Below are positions 7,889 to 16,471 of a stretch of DNA of 19,736 nucleotides, piece after piece; position 1 is the first letter of the stretch; each line of letters begins with the position of its first letter. Under the pieces are notes generated by a model. The model was not told the DNA's origin and ran no database searches. It was given only the letters and a program-made list of their open reading frames with translations. The translations under genes were made by a program, and so were the position numbers. This stretch comes from VXNE01 sp964518405 (GTDB lineage: Bacteria; Pseudomonadota; Gammaproteobacteria; Pseudomonadales; Azotimanducaceae): contig CAZFGB010000098.1 of the NCBI GenBank assembly GCA_964518405.1, forward strand, positions 1 through 19,736, given 5' to 3'.

Positions 7889-8554
7889 ATGCCTGTCATA
7901 GACATGTCAACCATCAAGCCCGTCGGCGAATTCGGCTCGAAAGCCTGGGGCGAAGCCTGCGTCGAAGCGGCCATCAGGATGCTCGAAGCCGCCAACCTGC
8001 CCACTTCAATCACCTGGGCCTTTTCCGAGCATTACACCCATCCACCTGCACGACTGATGGAGGGAGGCCGCACGCACTCGGGCTACTACCTCATGGTGAA
8101 AGAAGGAGAAGTCTCCGGTGGAGACGGCATTCTCGCGGAAGCACGAACGATTCCCGGCTTTCACGCGAAGGTGCCCTGGGCCGCCATCTGCAATCAATCC
8201 GCAGCGCTATACGGCCGGGAGGGCATGCGGCAACGCGGTGTTGACCAACAGGCCCTGTTTGCGGCAATTGGAGAATACGTAGGCCGCGAGAACCCGTTCG
8301 GCCTGGACATCAACAAGGAAGGGAAGCCCAGCGTCATGCTGGATCCCGTGGGTCCCTGGCCCGCAGAGGTCGGCGCGGCTCTCGGAGAAGGCGCAGAAGA
8401 AGGGAATGGACTGCACAACATCGCCGCGACACTGCAGACCGATTCCCCGGAATATGCCGACCTGCCGGTCACCGCGCTGCGGGTACCCATCTTTGCCGAG
8501 ATGACAGATCGGCAAAAGGCGGATTTCGTCAGACTTTGCGGTATCGAGATGTGA
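7889..8554 (+). CDS. Unrecognised 221-residue protein between two TonB receptors
   Basis: I do not recognise the family. The start ATG 7889 is chosen because GGAG at 7878-7881 lies 7 bases upstream; the frame is open back to a GTG at 7841, but that would begin inside the leader hairpin. There is no signal peptide or membrane span, so it is probably cytoplasmic. The middle is the most distinctive part: FSEHYTHPPARLMEGGRTHS (residues 45-64) with H48, H51 and H63, then GYYLMVKEGEVSGGDG (65-80), with further histidines at 92 and 176. A histidine cluster of this kind could bind a metal, but that is a guess. The C-terminal third holds GLDINKEGKPSVMLDPVGPWP. It lies 44 bases before receptor 2 and probably shares its transcript, which suggests a role with the imported compound. 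Confidence 0.8.
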   Translation: MPVIDMSTIKPVGEFGSKAWGEACVEAAIRMLEAANLPTSITWAFSEHYTHPPARLMEGGRTHSGYYLMVKEGEVSGGDGILAEARTIPGFHAKVPWAAICNQSAALYGREGMRQRGVDQQALFAAIGEYVGRENPFGLDINKEGKPSVMLDPVGPWPAEVGAALGEGAEEGNGLHNIAATLQTDSPEYADLPVTALRVPIFAEMTDRQKADFVRLCGIEM

Positions 8555-8598
8555 GCACGGAGAGCGAAATGACAAACATGATCTTTGAGGAGAACACC

Positions 8599-11229
8599 AT
8601 GAAAAAGTCCCTTCCGATTGTTGCTCCCTTGGGATTGGCACTGGCACTTGCGGGATTGCCGGCCCACTCGGCCGATGACGCCGAACAAGCCGAAGAAGAA
8701 GCAAAGACCTATATCGAAGAAGTCATCGTGACCGCCGAGAAACGCGAAGAGAACCTGCTCGACGTACCGGTCACCATGACGGCTTTCAGCGGTCAGATGA
8801 TCGAAGAGCTCGGCATGACCAATCAGGATGACCTGGAGCAACTGGTTCCTGGCCTGCAGTTTCAGGATGAGGGCCAGCTGACCGGTCAGGGCACGACGAT
8901 ACGCGGTATCGGCACGAGACTCGCCGGCGAAACCCACCCGGACCTGGCGGTCGCCACCTATGTGGACGGTGTCTACACGCTCGGGGTCTACGGCGATGCG
9001 CCGAACATGTTCGACCTGGAGCGGGTTGAAGTCGCACGGGGTCCGCAGGGCACGCTCAATGGCCGGAACTCGATCGCCGGATCGATCAGTTACTACTCCA
9101 CAAGACCCACCGAGGAGTGGGATCTTCTGTTCCATACGGAGTACACCGACCAGTTTACGCAGCGCTACGGCGTTGCCTTCGGTGGCCCCATCACTGAGAA
9201 CATCCTCTTCCGGCTCGGCGGTAGCTACTACGAGGGTGACGGCGCACAAAAGAACATCGGCTTCGGCGACGACTACGATGCACCGGATCAGAAGTTCATC
9301 GCGCCACAGCTGCGTTTCAAAACCGATCGGATGGATCTGAATCTGCGCTACACCAGGCTGAACGACGACGGCGTTCCCCGAACGCAGGTGCTTTTGACCA
9401 ACTACGACATATCCAGCCCCACAGATTTTCTCGGGAATCCGAACGCGCATTACCTGTGGGAGGGTCGGGTGCCGTCCATCGCCGCAGACTGTCCTCCGAG
9501 AACGCCTGGCTGGGAGTGTGGTGACATCAGGAACCAAGTCAATGTGAACCGCTCCGCCGTTGGCGCCAGTACCGCCGAAAGGCAGTCCATCGCTTTCAGT
9601 TTCGACATCAGTGACAACTACACGCTGCGCTACAACTTTGGCGACACCGACAACCTCTCCCAGGTGCAGAGAGACCGCGACATGACCAACCGGGTGGCAA
9701 GTGTCAATGACCCCCTCATCGCCTCCGACGCACCGGTACCCCTAAGGGACGAGTCGAATCAAATTCTGTACGGCTACACGGAGACTTCCCACGAGCTACA
9801 CCTGGTGTCGAACCTGGACGGCAAGTTCAACTACATCCTCGGTGCCTTTACATACGAGAATGCCATGGAATGGGTCGTATCCTCCTTCGTCTTCACCAAT
9901 GCCTGGGCAAATGTCTCTGCTGAAAGCGCTGCGGCAGCCAGCCGTTTCGGTACCTGTGCGAATGCACTTGCCTTTCTTACCGCTATCTTTGGAGCGGCCT
10001 CGACGCCGGAAGAAGCGGAGGCAATGGGCGTACCAGGCAACTACTGGCGATGTCCGGAAGGTGACGACCACAACCAATGGCTGAGTTTCGAGTCGAGAGG
10101 CAGCTCGGCGACCGACGCTTTTTTCATCAACGGTGACTATCAGGTCAACGATCAGTGGCTCGTCTCCGGCGGTCTTCGCTATACGGAAGATCTAAAGACC
10201 CAGGATTTCAACGGCGGCTGGGCCAAATTCGGTTTCGGGTTCGTTGAGGGCGTACCGCTCGAAATCCTCTTCGACGATTCAGACCCCAATCCGCGAGTCT
10301 GGGACAAGACCATTGGCCACATTTCCCTGGAATACACCCCGGATGACGATCGTCTGATCTACGGACGAATCTCGACCGGATACCGGGCAGGTAGTTTCAA
10401 CCCCAAATCCGATGCGGTCCCGACATTCGTCGAGGAAGAGACGTTGATCAACTATGAGCTCGGCATGAAAGGGATGTTCATGGATGGACGCCTTCGGTTG
10501 ACCTCCGGCGTTTTCTACAACGATTTCGACAACTATCAGATTACGGGTTCAATCGAGCCCCAGGACGCGAGAGACCGTGTCACCGACGGGCTCTTCAGCC
10601 AGTTTTCCGCTTCGCCCATCATCGAATTCACGAACAACATCCGGGATACCAGGATTTGGGGTGGCGAAGTTGACTTCATCTACTATGTGAACGAGAACTG
10701 GCGCCTGAGCGGCTTCTATGCCTATCTCGACTCCCAGATCGGCCCACATTTGGAGGTCGTCCGGGGACATCCCAATCCGCAAACGGGTACGTGGAATCAT
10801 ATTGACTTCAATACCGGCGAGCCAACCACCAGCGAGTATGTTCTTCCCACGGACATGACAGGCAACCAGTTGCCGATGCAGCCGAACCACAAGTTCGCCG
10901 TATCCGCTAGCTACGAGACACCGCTGGCAGGCGCAATTGGCGGTCACCTGCAGGTGCTCGGGACCTACAGCTGGGTTGACGAACGCGCGTCAGACCTCAG
11001 CAATTTCGACGTCTCGACGTTGCCGGCCTACGGGCGATTGGATGTTCGCGGGATCTGGACGTCTCCAGATGAGACCATCACCGGCACGTTGTTCGTACAA
11101 AACATCTTCGATGAAATTGGTGTGATCGAGTATCTGCATCAATCAACCGTTGGCGGTGCACCGGCGTCGGGCACCCTGACTGAACCGCGTACGATAGGCT
11201 TGGAAGTTCGCTGGAGACCGAACCTGTAG
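8599..11229 (+). CDS. TonB-dependent outer-membrane receptor 2
   Basis: A TonB-dependent transporter of 876 residues. ATG 8599 has a good Shine-Dalgarno (GAGGAG, 8587-8592) six bases upstream and directly gives a signal peptide (MKKSLPIVAPLGLALALAGL, cleavage near AHS-A at 23-25), so the longer open frame back to 8536 is not used. TonB box EEVIVT at 40-45; plug about 50-170 with DDLEQLVPGLQF, ATYVDGVYTLGV and FDLERVEVARGPQGTLNGRNS; the rest is barrel. It is clearly a paralog of receptor 1 (shared EWDL, VAFGGPI, APQLRFK-like and YGRIS-GYRAG segments) but has only four cysteines (298, 307, 453, 485). It ends in RWRPNL, so like receptor 1 it lacks a terminal aromatic residue. The gene follows the unknown gene after 44 bases. 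Substrate not deducible. Confidence 0.95.
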   Translation: MKKSLPIVAPLGLALALAGLPAHSADDAEQAEEEAKTYIEEVIVTAEKREENLLDVPVTMTAFSGQMIEELGMTNQDDLEQLVPGLQFQDEGQLTGQGTTIRGIGTRLAGETHPDLAVATYVDGVYTLGVYGDAPNMFDLERVEVARGPQGTLNGRNSIAGSISYYSTRPTEEWDLLFHTEYTDQFTQRYGVAFGGPITENILFRLGGSYYEGDGAQKNIGFGDDYDAPDQKFIAPQLRFKTDRMDLNLRYTRLNDDGVPRTQVLLTNYDISSPTDFLGNPNAHYLWEGRVPSIAADCPPRTPGWECGDIRNQVNVNRSAVGASTAERQSIAFSFDISDNYTLRYNFGDTDNLSQVQRDRDMTNRVASVNDPLIASDAPVPLRDESNQILYGYTETSHELHLVSNLDGKFNYILGAFTYENAMEWVVSSFVFTNAWANVSAESAAAASRFGTCANALAFLTAIFGAASTPEEAEAMGVPGNYWRCPEGDDHNQWLSFESRGSSATDAFFINGDYQVNDQWLVSGGLRYTEDLKTQDFNGGWAKFGFGFVEGVPLEILFDDSDPNPRVWDKTIGHISLEYTPDDDRLIYGRISTGYRAGSFNPKSDAVPTFVEEETLINYELGMKGMFMDGRLRLTSGVFYNDFDNYQITGSIEPQDARDRVTDGLFSQFSASPIIEFTNNIRDTRIWGGEVDFIYYVNENWRLSGFYAYLDSQIGPHLEVVRGHPNPQTGTWNHIDFNTGEPTTSEYVLPTDMTGNQLPMQPNHKFAVSASYETPLAGAIGGHLQVLGTYSWVDERASDLSNFDVSTLPAYGRLDVRGIWTSPDETITGTLFVQNIFDEIGVIEYLHQSTVGGAPASGTLTEPRTIGLEVRWRPNL

Positions 11230-11252
11230 CTAAAGCGGTCCGAAGCTTCCAA

Positions 11253-11284
11253 GAGCGCACCTAAAAGGGTGCGCTCGCTTTTTT
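11253..11284 (+). terminator. Intrinsic terminator/attenuator after receptor 2
   Basis: A perfect 9-bp stem (arms GAGCGCACC and GGTGCGCTC) with the loop taaaag, then gc and a run of six T. It is almost identical to the hairpin after receptor 1. The next gene's ATG is only 27 bases after the T run, with its Shine-Dalgarno in between, which leaves no room for a separate promoter downstream of the hairpin. Confidence 0.85.
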
Positions 11285-11311
11285 GTGGGGAGGAGGATCG
11301 GAGGAATACCG

Positions 11312-12112
11312 ATGAGACCAAAAACCAGCTTTCCAATTGATCTCACAAAGGAGCAGATCGCCTTTTACCGCGACAACGGGTTTCTGAGCATTGAACGCAT
11401 CACCACTGACGAGGAAATCGAATGGCTCAAGGAGATCTACGATCAGCTCTTCGTTGAGCGGGCGGGCGAGGAAAAGGGTATGTACTACGACCTGGCCGCG
11501 CCACGGGGACACTCTGGACGTGAGGTGCTGCCGCAAGTACTTGGCCCGGACTTAAAGATCCCGGAACTCCGGATGAGCCAACATTTCCAAAACGCACTTA
11601 AGCTCGGTACCCAGCTGCTCGGCGCAGACGAAAAGGTCAGCGCTGGCGGGCACATGATCTTCAAGCCAGCAAAATACGGCGCCGAAACGCCCTGGCATCA
11701 GGATGAAGCCTACTGGAACCCGAATGTCTACCTGAACAGCCTCAGCGTCTGGATGCCTTTGGACGAAGCGACGGTGGAAAGCGGCTGCATGCAGTTCATT
11801 CCGGGCTCGCACAAAGAGGAGCTCCGTTGGCATCTCCACATCGACAACGACCCGCTGATTCACGGATTGATGACCGATGACGTCGATCCGTCGAAGGCCG
11901 TGGCGTGTCCGCTTGCACCGGGGGGCGCGACCTTTCACCACTCTCGAACCTTGCATCACACTGCCCCAAACACAACGGAGAATCCTCGCCGGGCGTACAT
12001 TATTGTGTGCTCCGGGCCGACGAAGAAGCGCGAAGTGCCCGCGCCCCGCCCCTGGACGGACGAGGAGCGCGAAGCGCTGGCCAAGGCGAATATCGACGTG
12101 GAAGTCTTCTGA
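11312..12112 (+). CDS. Phytanoyl-CoA dioxygenase (PhyH) family oxygenase 1
   Basis: Predicted cytoplasmic Fe(II)/2-oxoglutarate-dependent oxygenase of 266 residues; family members hydroxylate diverse small molecules while turning 2-oxoglutarate into succinate and CO2. The iron triad is visible: H129 and D131 in PWHQDEAYW, and the distal histidine in SRTLHHTAPN (H215 by alignment to the usual H-x5-N spacing). An arginine in NPRRAYI (R226 or R227) is the expected 2-oxoglutarate anchor. SGCMQFIPGSHK (158-168) is also typical of PhyH and ectoine-hydroxylase-like proteins. ATG 11312 is chosen because GGAGGA at 11300-11305 lies six bases upstream. The substrate cannot be named; a true phytanoyl-CoA role is not implied. 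The gene meets the solute-binding pseudogene tail to tail with 2 bases between stops. Confidence 0.9.
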   Translation: MRPKTSFPIDLTKEQIAFYRDNGFLSIERITTDEEIEWLKEIYDQLFVERAGEEKGMYYDLAAPRGHSGREVLPQVLGPDLKIPELRMSQHFQNALKLGTQLLGADEKVSAGGHMIFKPAKYGAETPWHQDEAYWNPNVYLNSLSVWMPLDEATVESGCMQFIPGSHKEELRWHLHIDNDPLIHGLMTDDVDPSKAVACPLAPGGATFHHSRTLHHTAPNTTENPRRAYIIVCSGPTKKREVPAPRPWTDEEREALAKANIDVEVF

Positions 12113-12127
12113 AATCAGAAACTGATT
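12113..12127. repeat. Short inverted repeat at a convergent gene junction
   Basis: AATCAG, loop aaa, CTGATT. It overlaps the minus-strand stop codon and begins just after the plus-strand stop. It is AT-rich without T-tracts on either side, so it is at best a weak bidirectional terminator. Confidence 0.25.
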
Positions 12128-13935
12128 CGCGCTGCCTTCTCCTCGTCGAACCACCAGCCATCCGGGAACGGCGCTACATACATCTCGTCTGGCAGGTCGG
12201 GCCTGCCGAATCTGTCCCAGTAAACGATGCGGGTATCCCCCAGGGCATCCAGCGGGATCTGGTAATAGTTCCATAGCAGAACACGATCGAGCGCCCGGCA
12301 GGCGCTCACGAACCCATTGAGGTGCGTTGCACTGAGCGCTGCCTCGACCAGGGCATCGACCGCCGGGTCATTGAGGCCGGACGCGTTGAGATAAAGGGTC
12401 GATGAGGAATGAAAAAAGGGTCGTAACTCCCACGAGGGCGGGACCTCGATACCGCCGTACACCAGAATAGCGTCGTAGTCGGCGTTGCGTCGGCGATTGT
12501 AGTAGGCGGTGCGGTCGATCATGCGGATATCCGCCTGGATGCCCAGTGTCGACAGCGAACGCATGTAGGGCAGGAGAATGCGCTGGTCCGACCGCAAAAA
12601 GGACAGGAACTCGATCACGAAGGGTTTTCCCGCATCGTTGACCATCACGTCGTCTACGACCCGATAACCGGCTTTCCGGAGGAGTGCCCTCGCCCTCGAC
12701 AAACCGTCACGATCGACGCCCACGCCATCTGTACTCGGGAAGGAAAAGGCGCGGGTGAACACCTCGGCGGGCAACTGCGCGCGATGCGGTTGGAGAAGCG
12801 CTATTTCCGCTTCTCCCGGCAATCCCGACGAAGCGAACATGGAGTCGGCAAAGAAGCTGTTGGCCCGGGTCAACTGGCCCCCGTGCAACGCCCGGATCTG
12901 CCACTCGAAGTCCAATGCACGCGCCAGCGCCTCGCGTACGCGAATATCGTCGAACGGTTGGCGCCGCGTATTCAGCGCCAGGCGATAGCGGGCGCCGCTC
13001 TGATTGCCGGACGCCAGTGTGCCGAGCACGAGCCAGCCGTAGTCGCGCGCGGGAACGTCGTAGGATGACAGCCAGTGTCGCGAGTCGGTCTCGGTCCACA
13101 CGTCAAGCAGTCCCGCGCGCAGGGCTTCGCGGGCGACCGTCGGGTCAAGGTAACGTTCTTAGCGAATGGTATCGAAGTTGAATTTTCCGCGATTCACCGG
13201 AAGGTCCCTGCCCCAGTAATCCGGCACCCGCTCGTATATGACGTAGCGACCCCGAGATACGCCCGTCAGCCGGTAAGGGCCGCTCTGAGGCGGCGGCGTC
13301 GTTATCGGTTCACGCACATCCCGGTCGAGCCAGTAATGCGCAGGCACGATGGGCATGTAGCCGAGGATGAAGAGTTGTTTGGCAACGTCCGAGTCGGCGC
13401 GAATCTCGACGGTGAGTGGATCCAGGATGTTGACGCCGGTAACCCAGGCCAGCGCCCCTGCCCACCCGTGGGCCATGATGTCGGCGCGAAAGGTCTCCAC
13501 CGAGAACTTGACATCCGTTGCGGTAATCGGTTTCCCGTCGTGCCAGCGTGCTTGCGGGCGCAGCCGGAAGACGATTCGCCGGCGATCGGCGCTGATGGCG
13601 ATCGACTCAGCGAGACTGCCGTAGTATCCCGAGGGTTCGTCACCGGCGCGCTCGATCAGGTGATCGTAGGACCGGTAGAATCCCGCCGGCTGGTACATCG
13701 GCGACACGGTATCCAGGGGCTTGAGCCAGGGCAGTACCAGCGTTCCGCCCTTCGGGGCGTCCGCGTTGAGATAGTTGAAGTGAGGGAAGTCAGCCGGATA
13801 TTTCAGTTCGTAGTTGGGTATCTGCGAGACCCCGTAACGGAACTCGAGCGGCTGCGCGTCATCAACGGCGTACGCCAACGGGTGTATCGACAGGGCGAAC
13901 AGCAACAGGATGCTTCCAGCGCGCGGTTTTTCCAT
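12115..13935 (-). pseudogene. YejA-like family-5 solute-binding protein with in-frame TAA stop
   Basis: Periplasmic binding protein of the oligopeptide (SBP family 5) class, closest in style to YejA. Signal peptide MEKPRAGSILLLFALSIHPL (then AYA) is followed by YPADFPHFNYLNADAPKGG, the hallmark YejA-like start, and by RWHDGKPITATDVKFS. The frame reads 258 codons from ATG 13935, hits TAA at 13161-13159, then continues in the same frame (ERYLDPTVAREALRAG...) to a normal end at 12115. The downstream part keeps family blocks such as FDDIRVREALARALDFEWQ, LNDPAVDALVE and DRVLLWNYYQIP. Overall 606 codons, close to E. coli YejA (about 604). No frameshift or deletion is seen, so it is a recent nonsense mutation, a sequencing error, or a read-through site. 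The GTG at 13101 could restart translation but would lack a signal peptide. It diverges from the nitroreductase gene with 35 bases between starts. Confidence 0.85.
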
Positions 13936-13970
13936 GCGATAGCACTTCTACCCGCGTGAGGAGAGAGATT

Positions 13971-14567
13971 ATGACCGACTTGGGCCTGTTCGACGCCATG
14001 TATCACTGCCGGGCAATGCGTCGCCTGAAGCCGGACCCGGTACCTCGAGAGCTTCTGCTGAAGCTGGTCGATGCGGCCCACCAGGGACCCAGCGCCAGCA
14101 ACAAACAGAACGACCGGTGGCTCGTCATCAGCCGCGCCGACATCAAGCAAAAGATTGCCGACCTGAATCGCGCCGCAGTCGACCGCTACGTATCGTTCGC
14201 CCCCGATGCGCCACCCTCCGCATTCAAGTGGCAGTACGACAACCTTCAATCCGTACCAGCCATCATCGTTGGCGGCCTCGTGCTGGATCAGAGAGGCGAC
14301 GGCTTTCATGACGGTTACGCTGCCGGAGGGTCCATCTGGCCCAAGGTGCAGAACCTGCTGCTGGCAGCTCGCGCCCTGCAGTTGGGCGCATGCCCGACCA
14401 ACCTGCCGTTGTTCGGGGATCGAGCGGCTGCTTACGAGGCGCTCAATGTCCCCGCCAACATGGAGCTCGCCTGCGTGATTCCCGTCGGCTATCCCATGGG
14501 CCGCTTCGGTCCCGTTACCCGGCGGCCGGCAGAAGAGATTGTCAGTTGGGACCAGTTCGGCGACTGA
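13971..14567 (+). CDS. Nitroreductase-family FMN oxidoreductase
   Basis: A 198-residue soluble flavoprotein of the nitroreductase fold; members use NAD(P)H and FMN to reduce nitro groups, quinones, enones or flavin itself. Evidence: AMYHCRAMRRLKPDPVP at the N-terminus with the FMN-phosphate arginines (R14, R17/R18), GPSASNKQN (39-47) matching the usual APSxxNxQ FMN loop, VQNLLLAARALQLGACPTN (126-144) matching the region that normally reads LAAxxLGLG, and a late IPVGYP (170-175). ATG 13971 has GAGGAGAG just upstream and is preferred over the in-frame ATG at 13956. It is first in a tight operon with the solute-binding protein and propeller protein, so it probably acts on the compound they handle. 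Any promoter must overlap the start of the divergent binding-protein gene. Confidence 0.88.
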   Translation: MTDLGLFDAMYHCRAMRRLKPDPVPRELLLKLVDAAHQGPSASNKQNDRWLVISRADIKQKIADLNRAAVDRYVSFAPDAPPSAFKWQYDNLQSVPAIIVGGLVLDQRGDGFHDGYAAGGSIWPKVQNLLLAARALQLGACPTNLPLFGDRAAAYEALNVPANMELACVIPVGYPMGRFGPVTRRPAEEIVSWDQFGD

Positions 14568-14614
14568 TTCGCTGCCCGGACGGCAAGGATTCGCGGATCA
14601 TTTCGGCAATACCG

Positions 14615-16471
14615 TTGCTACGCATCCTGTTGGCGCTGACTGTATTCGCCGGCGGGTCAACTCTCGCCAGCGAGCCCAGTCACGGCTTCGCGTACTTTGG
14701 AGAACCCAAGTACCCGAAGGACATGGACCATTACGACTACGTAAACCCGGATGCCCCGAAGGGAGGGACGGCCAGGGTAGCCGGCATTGGCACATTCAAT
14801 AATCTGAATCCTTTTGTCGACAAGGGAATACTGGCCCAATACATCGACCCGCGCATCTTCACGATCACCCATGAGCGCCTGATGACGGAGTCGGAGGACG
14901 AACTGGCGACCTACTACGGCCGTCTGGCGGAAACCATCGAGGTCGCTGACGACCACAGCTGGGTCGAATACACGCTGCGCAAGAACGCGCATTGGCATGA
15001 CGGCGTTCCGGTCACCGTAGACGACGTCCTCTGGACCTTCGATGCGTACAAGAATGAGGCGTCCATCAGTTGGCGAAGCGCGTATCGGGATATCGATCGG
15101 CTGGAACAGACCGGGCCCTGGTCATTCAAGTTCCACTTCACCGAATCCGCCGAAAAGACCGGCCAGCTAATCATTCAGACCGCATTGTTCACGCCACAGG
15201 CCAAACACTACTATGCGCATCGCCGGTTCGACGCAACGACGATGGAACCACCTCTCGGCAATGGACCCTACCGGATCGCGGAAGTGGACCCCGGACACAA
15301 GCTCGTATTCGAACGGGTAAAGGACTATTGGGCCAAAGATCTGGGTGTCACCAGGGGCATGTATAACTTCGACCGCCTCCGGCTCACATATTTCTTCGAT
15401 GAGAGCGTCATGCTGCAGGCGCTAAGGGCCGGTGTAATCGACTACTACCGTGAACAGAACGAAAAGAACTTTCACACGGCCTATGACTTTGTCGGCCGCC
15501 GCAAGGGTCTGTTCAAGGCCGAGACATATACCATGGGCGGTGCGTATGGCATGCACTTTAGCGTCGTGATGAATATGCGAAAACCGCTATTCAAGGACAT
15601 CCGGGTGCGGGAAGCCCTCGCATTGGCTTACAACTTCGAGTGGGCCAACCGCGTCTTCTGGCACGACGGATTGAAGCGCAACAACTCGTATTTCGTGCGC
15701 TCCGGACTGCGGGCCAGGGGTTTGCCGTCGGAGGAGGAACTGGCAATGCTCGAGCCGTTTCGGGACCAGTTGCCAGAGCGGGTATTCACTCAACCTGTGC
15801 CGTTGCCAGAGAATGCGCCTTTCGGTCGGAATCGCGACACGCTGTTACGGGCAGACGCGCTACTGCGTGAAGCTGGTTGGGGCGTCGAGGATTTCGTGCG
15901 TGTCAATCGGGATACGGGCGAACCGCTCACCTTCGACTTCGTCGTCTCGCGCACCGATTTCGAACGCATGCTGACGCCCTACGTCGACAATCTCAAACGC
16001 CTCGGCATCCACACCGTACTGCGCAAGATAGAAAACAACCTGATGGTCAATCGCCTGCGAAACTACGACTTCGACGCAACCATACGCAAGTTCTATACAT
16101 TTGCCGTCCCCTATCCCTCCCGGATGCGCAGTCAGTTCACCTCGCAGTATGCGGACCCGCCGAACATGTTGAACTACGCAGGGATCAAGAATCCCGCCGT
16201 GGACTTTCTTGTCGAGAAAATCGCCTGGGCTACCACGGAGGAAGAAATGAACACGGCAGGGCGGGCCCTGGACCGGGTATTGCTTTGGAATTTCTTCGTC
16301 ATACCCGATGGACATCCGGTCGGACGACACATCTGTTACTGGGACCGGTTCGGGCATCCGCCAATCGGGGCTGAATACATGCGCTGGTCCGGCTTCCCCA
16401 ACCTCTGGTGGCTCGACGAGCAAAAGAATGCCAAAGTGGATGCGGGTTTTGCCGAGATGGATCCGGACTAG
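14615..16471 (+). CDS. YejA-like family-5 periplasmic solute-binding protein (intact)
   Basis: Periplasmic binding protein of an ABC importer for peptides or peptide-like molecules. After a hydrophobic signal sequence (LLRILLALTVFAGGSTLAS) come HGFAYFGEPKYPKDMDHYDY and VNPDAPKGG, the YejA-type N-terminus, then HWHDGVPVTVDDVLWTF, YNFDRLRLTYFFDESV, FKDIRVREALALAYNFEWAN and DRVLLWNFFVIPDGHP. Start choice is uncertain: there is no ATG or GTG in a sensible place. TTG 14615 gives 618 residues and a clean signal peptide but lacks a Shine-Dalgarno; CTG 14564 would overlap the nitroreductase stop as CTGA and add a 17-residue lead. It is paralogous to the broken copy at 12115-13935. No YejB/E/F-type permease or ATPase genes lie nearby, so it must borrow a transporter encoded elsewhere. 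Its stop shares one base with the next gene's GTG. Confidence 0.9.
   Translation: MLRILLALTVFAGGSTLASEPSHGFAYFGEPKYPKDMDHYDYVNPDAPKGGTARVAGIGTFNNLNPFVDKGILAQYIDPRIFTITHERLMTESEDELATYYGRLAETIEVADDHSWVEYTLRKNAHWHDGVPVTVDDVLWTFDAYKNEASISWRSAYRDIDRLEQTGPWSFKFHFTESAEKTGQLIIQTALFTPQAKHYYAHRRFDATTMEPPLGNGPYRIAEVDPGHKLVFERVKDYWAKDLGVTRGMYNFDRLRLTYFFDESVMLQALRAGVIDYYREQNEKNFHTAYDFVGRRKGLFKAETYTMGGAYGMHFSVVMNMRKPLFKDIRVREALALAYNFEWANRVFWHDGLKRNNSYFVRSGLRARGLPSEEELAMLEPFRDQLPERVFTQPVPLPENAPFGRNRDTLLRADALLREAGWGVEDFVRVNRDTGEPLTFDFVVSRTDFERMLTPYVDNLKRLGIHTVLRKIENNLMVNRLRNYDFDATIRKFYTFAVPYPSRMRSQFTSQYADPPNMLNYAGIKNPAVDFLVEKIAWATTEEEMNTAGRALDRVLLWNFFVIPDGHPVGRHICYWDRFGHPPIGAEYMRWSGFPNLWWLDEQKNAKVDAGFAEMDPD

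Noticed and set aside
4848..7889. Long minus-strand open frames opposite receptor 1 (4848-6527 and 6543-7889)
   Set aside because: Codon-position shadows of the receptor gene. No domain, no credible start signals.
8194..9537. 447-codon minus-strand open frame opposite the unknown gene and receptor 2
   Set aside because: Overlaps two well-supported plus-strand genes with good Shine-Dalgarno sequences; its translation resembles no family.
13101..13935. Two separate genes (258 and 328 codons) instead of one broken gene
   Set aside because: Both pieces are in the same frame and cover consecutive halves of one family. The second piece would lack a signal peptide and start inside a conserved block.
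13075..13959. Plus-strand open frame opposite the broken binding protein
   Set aside because: The minus strand holds clear YejA-like motifs on both sides of the TAA, so the plus-strand frame is a shadow.
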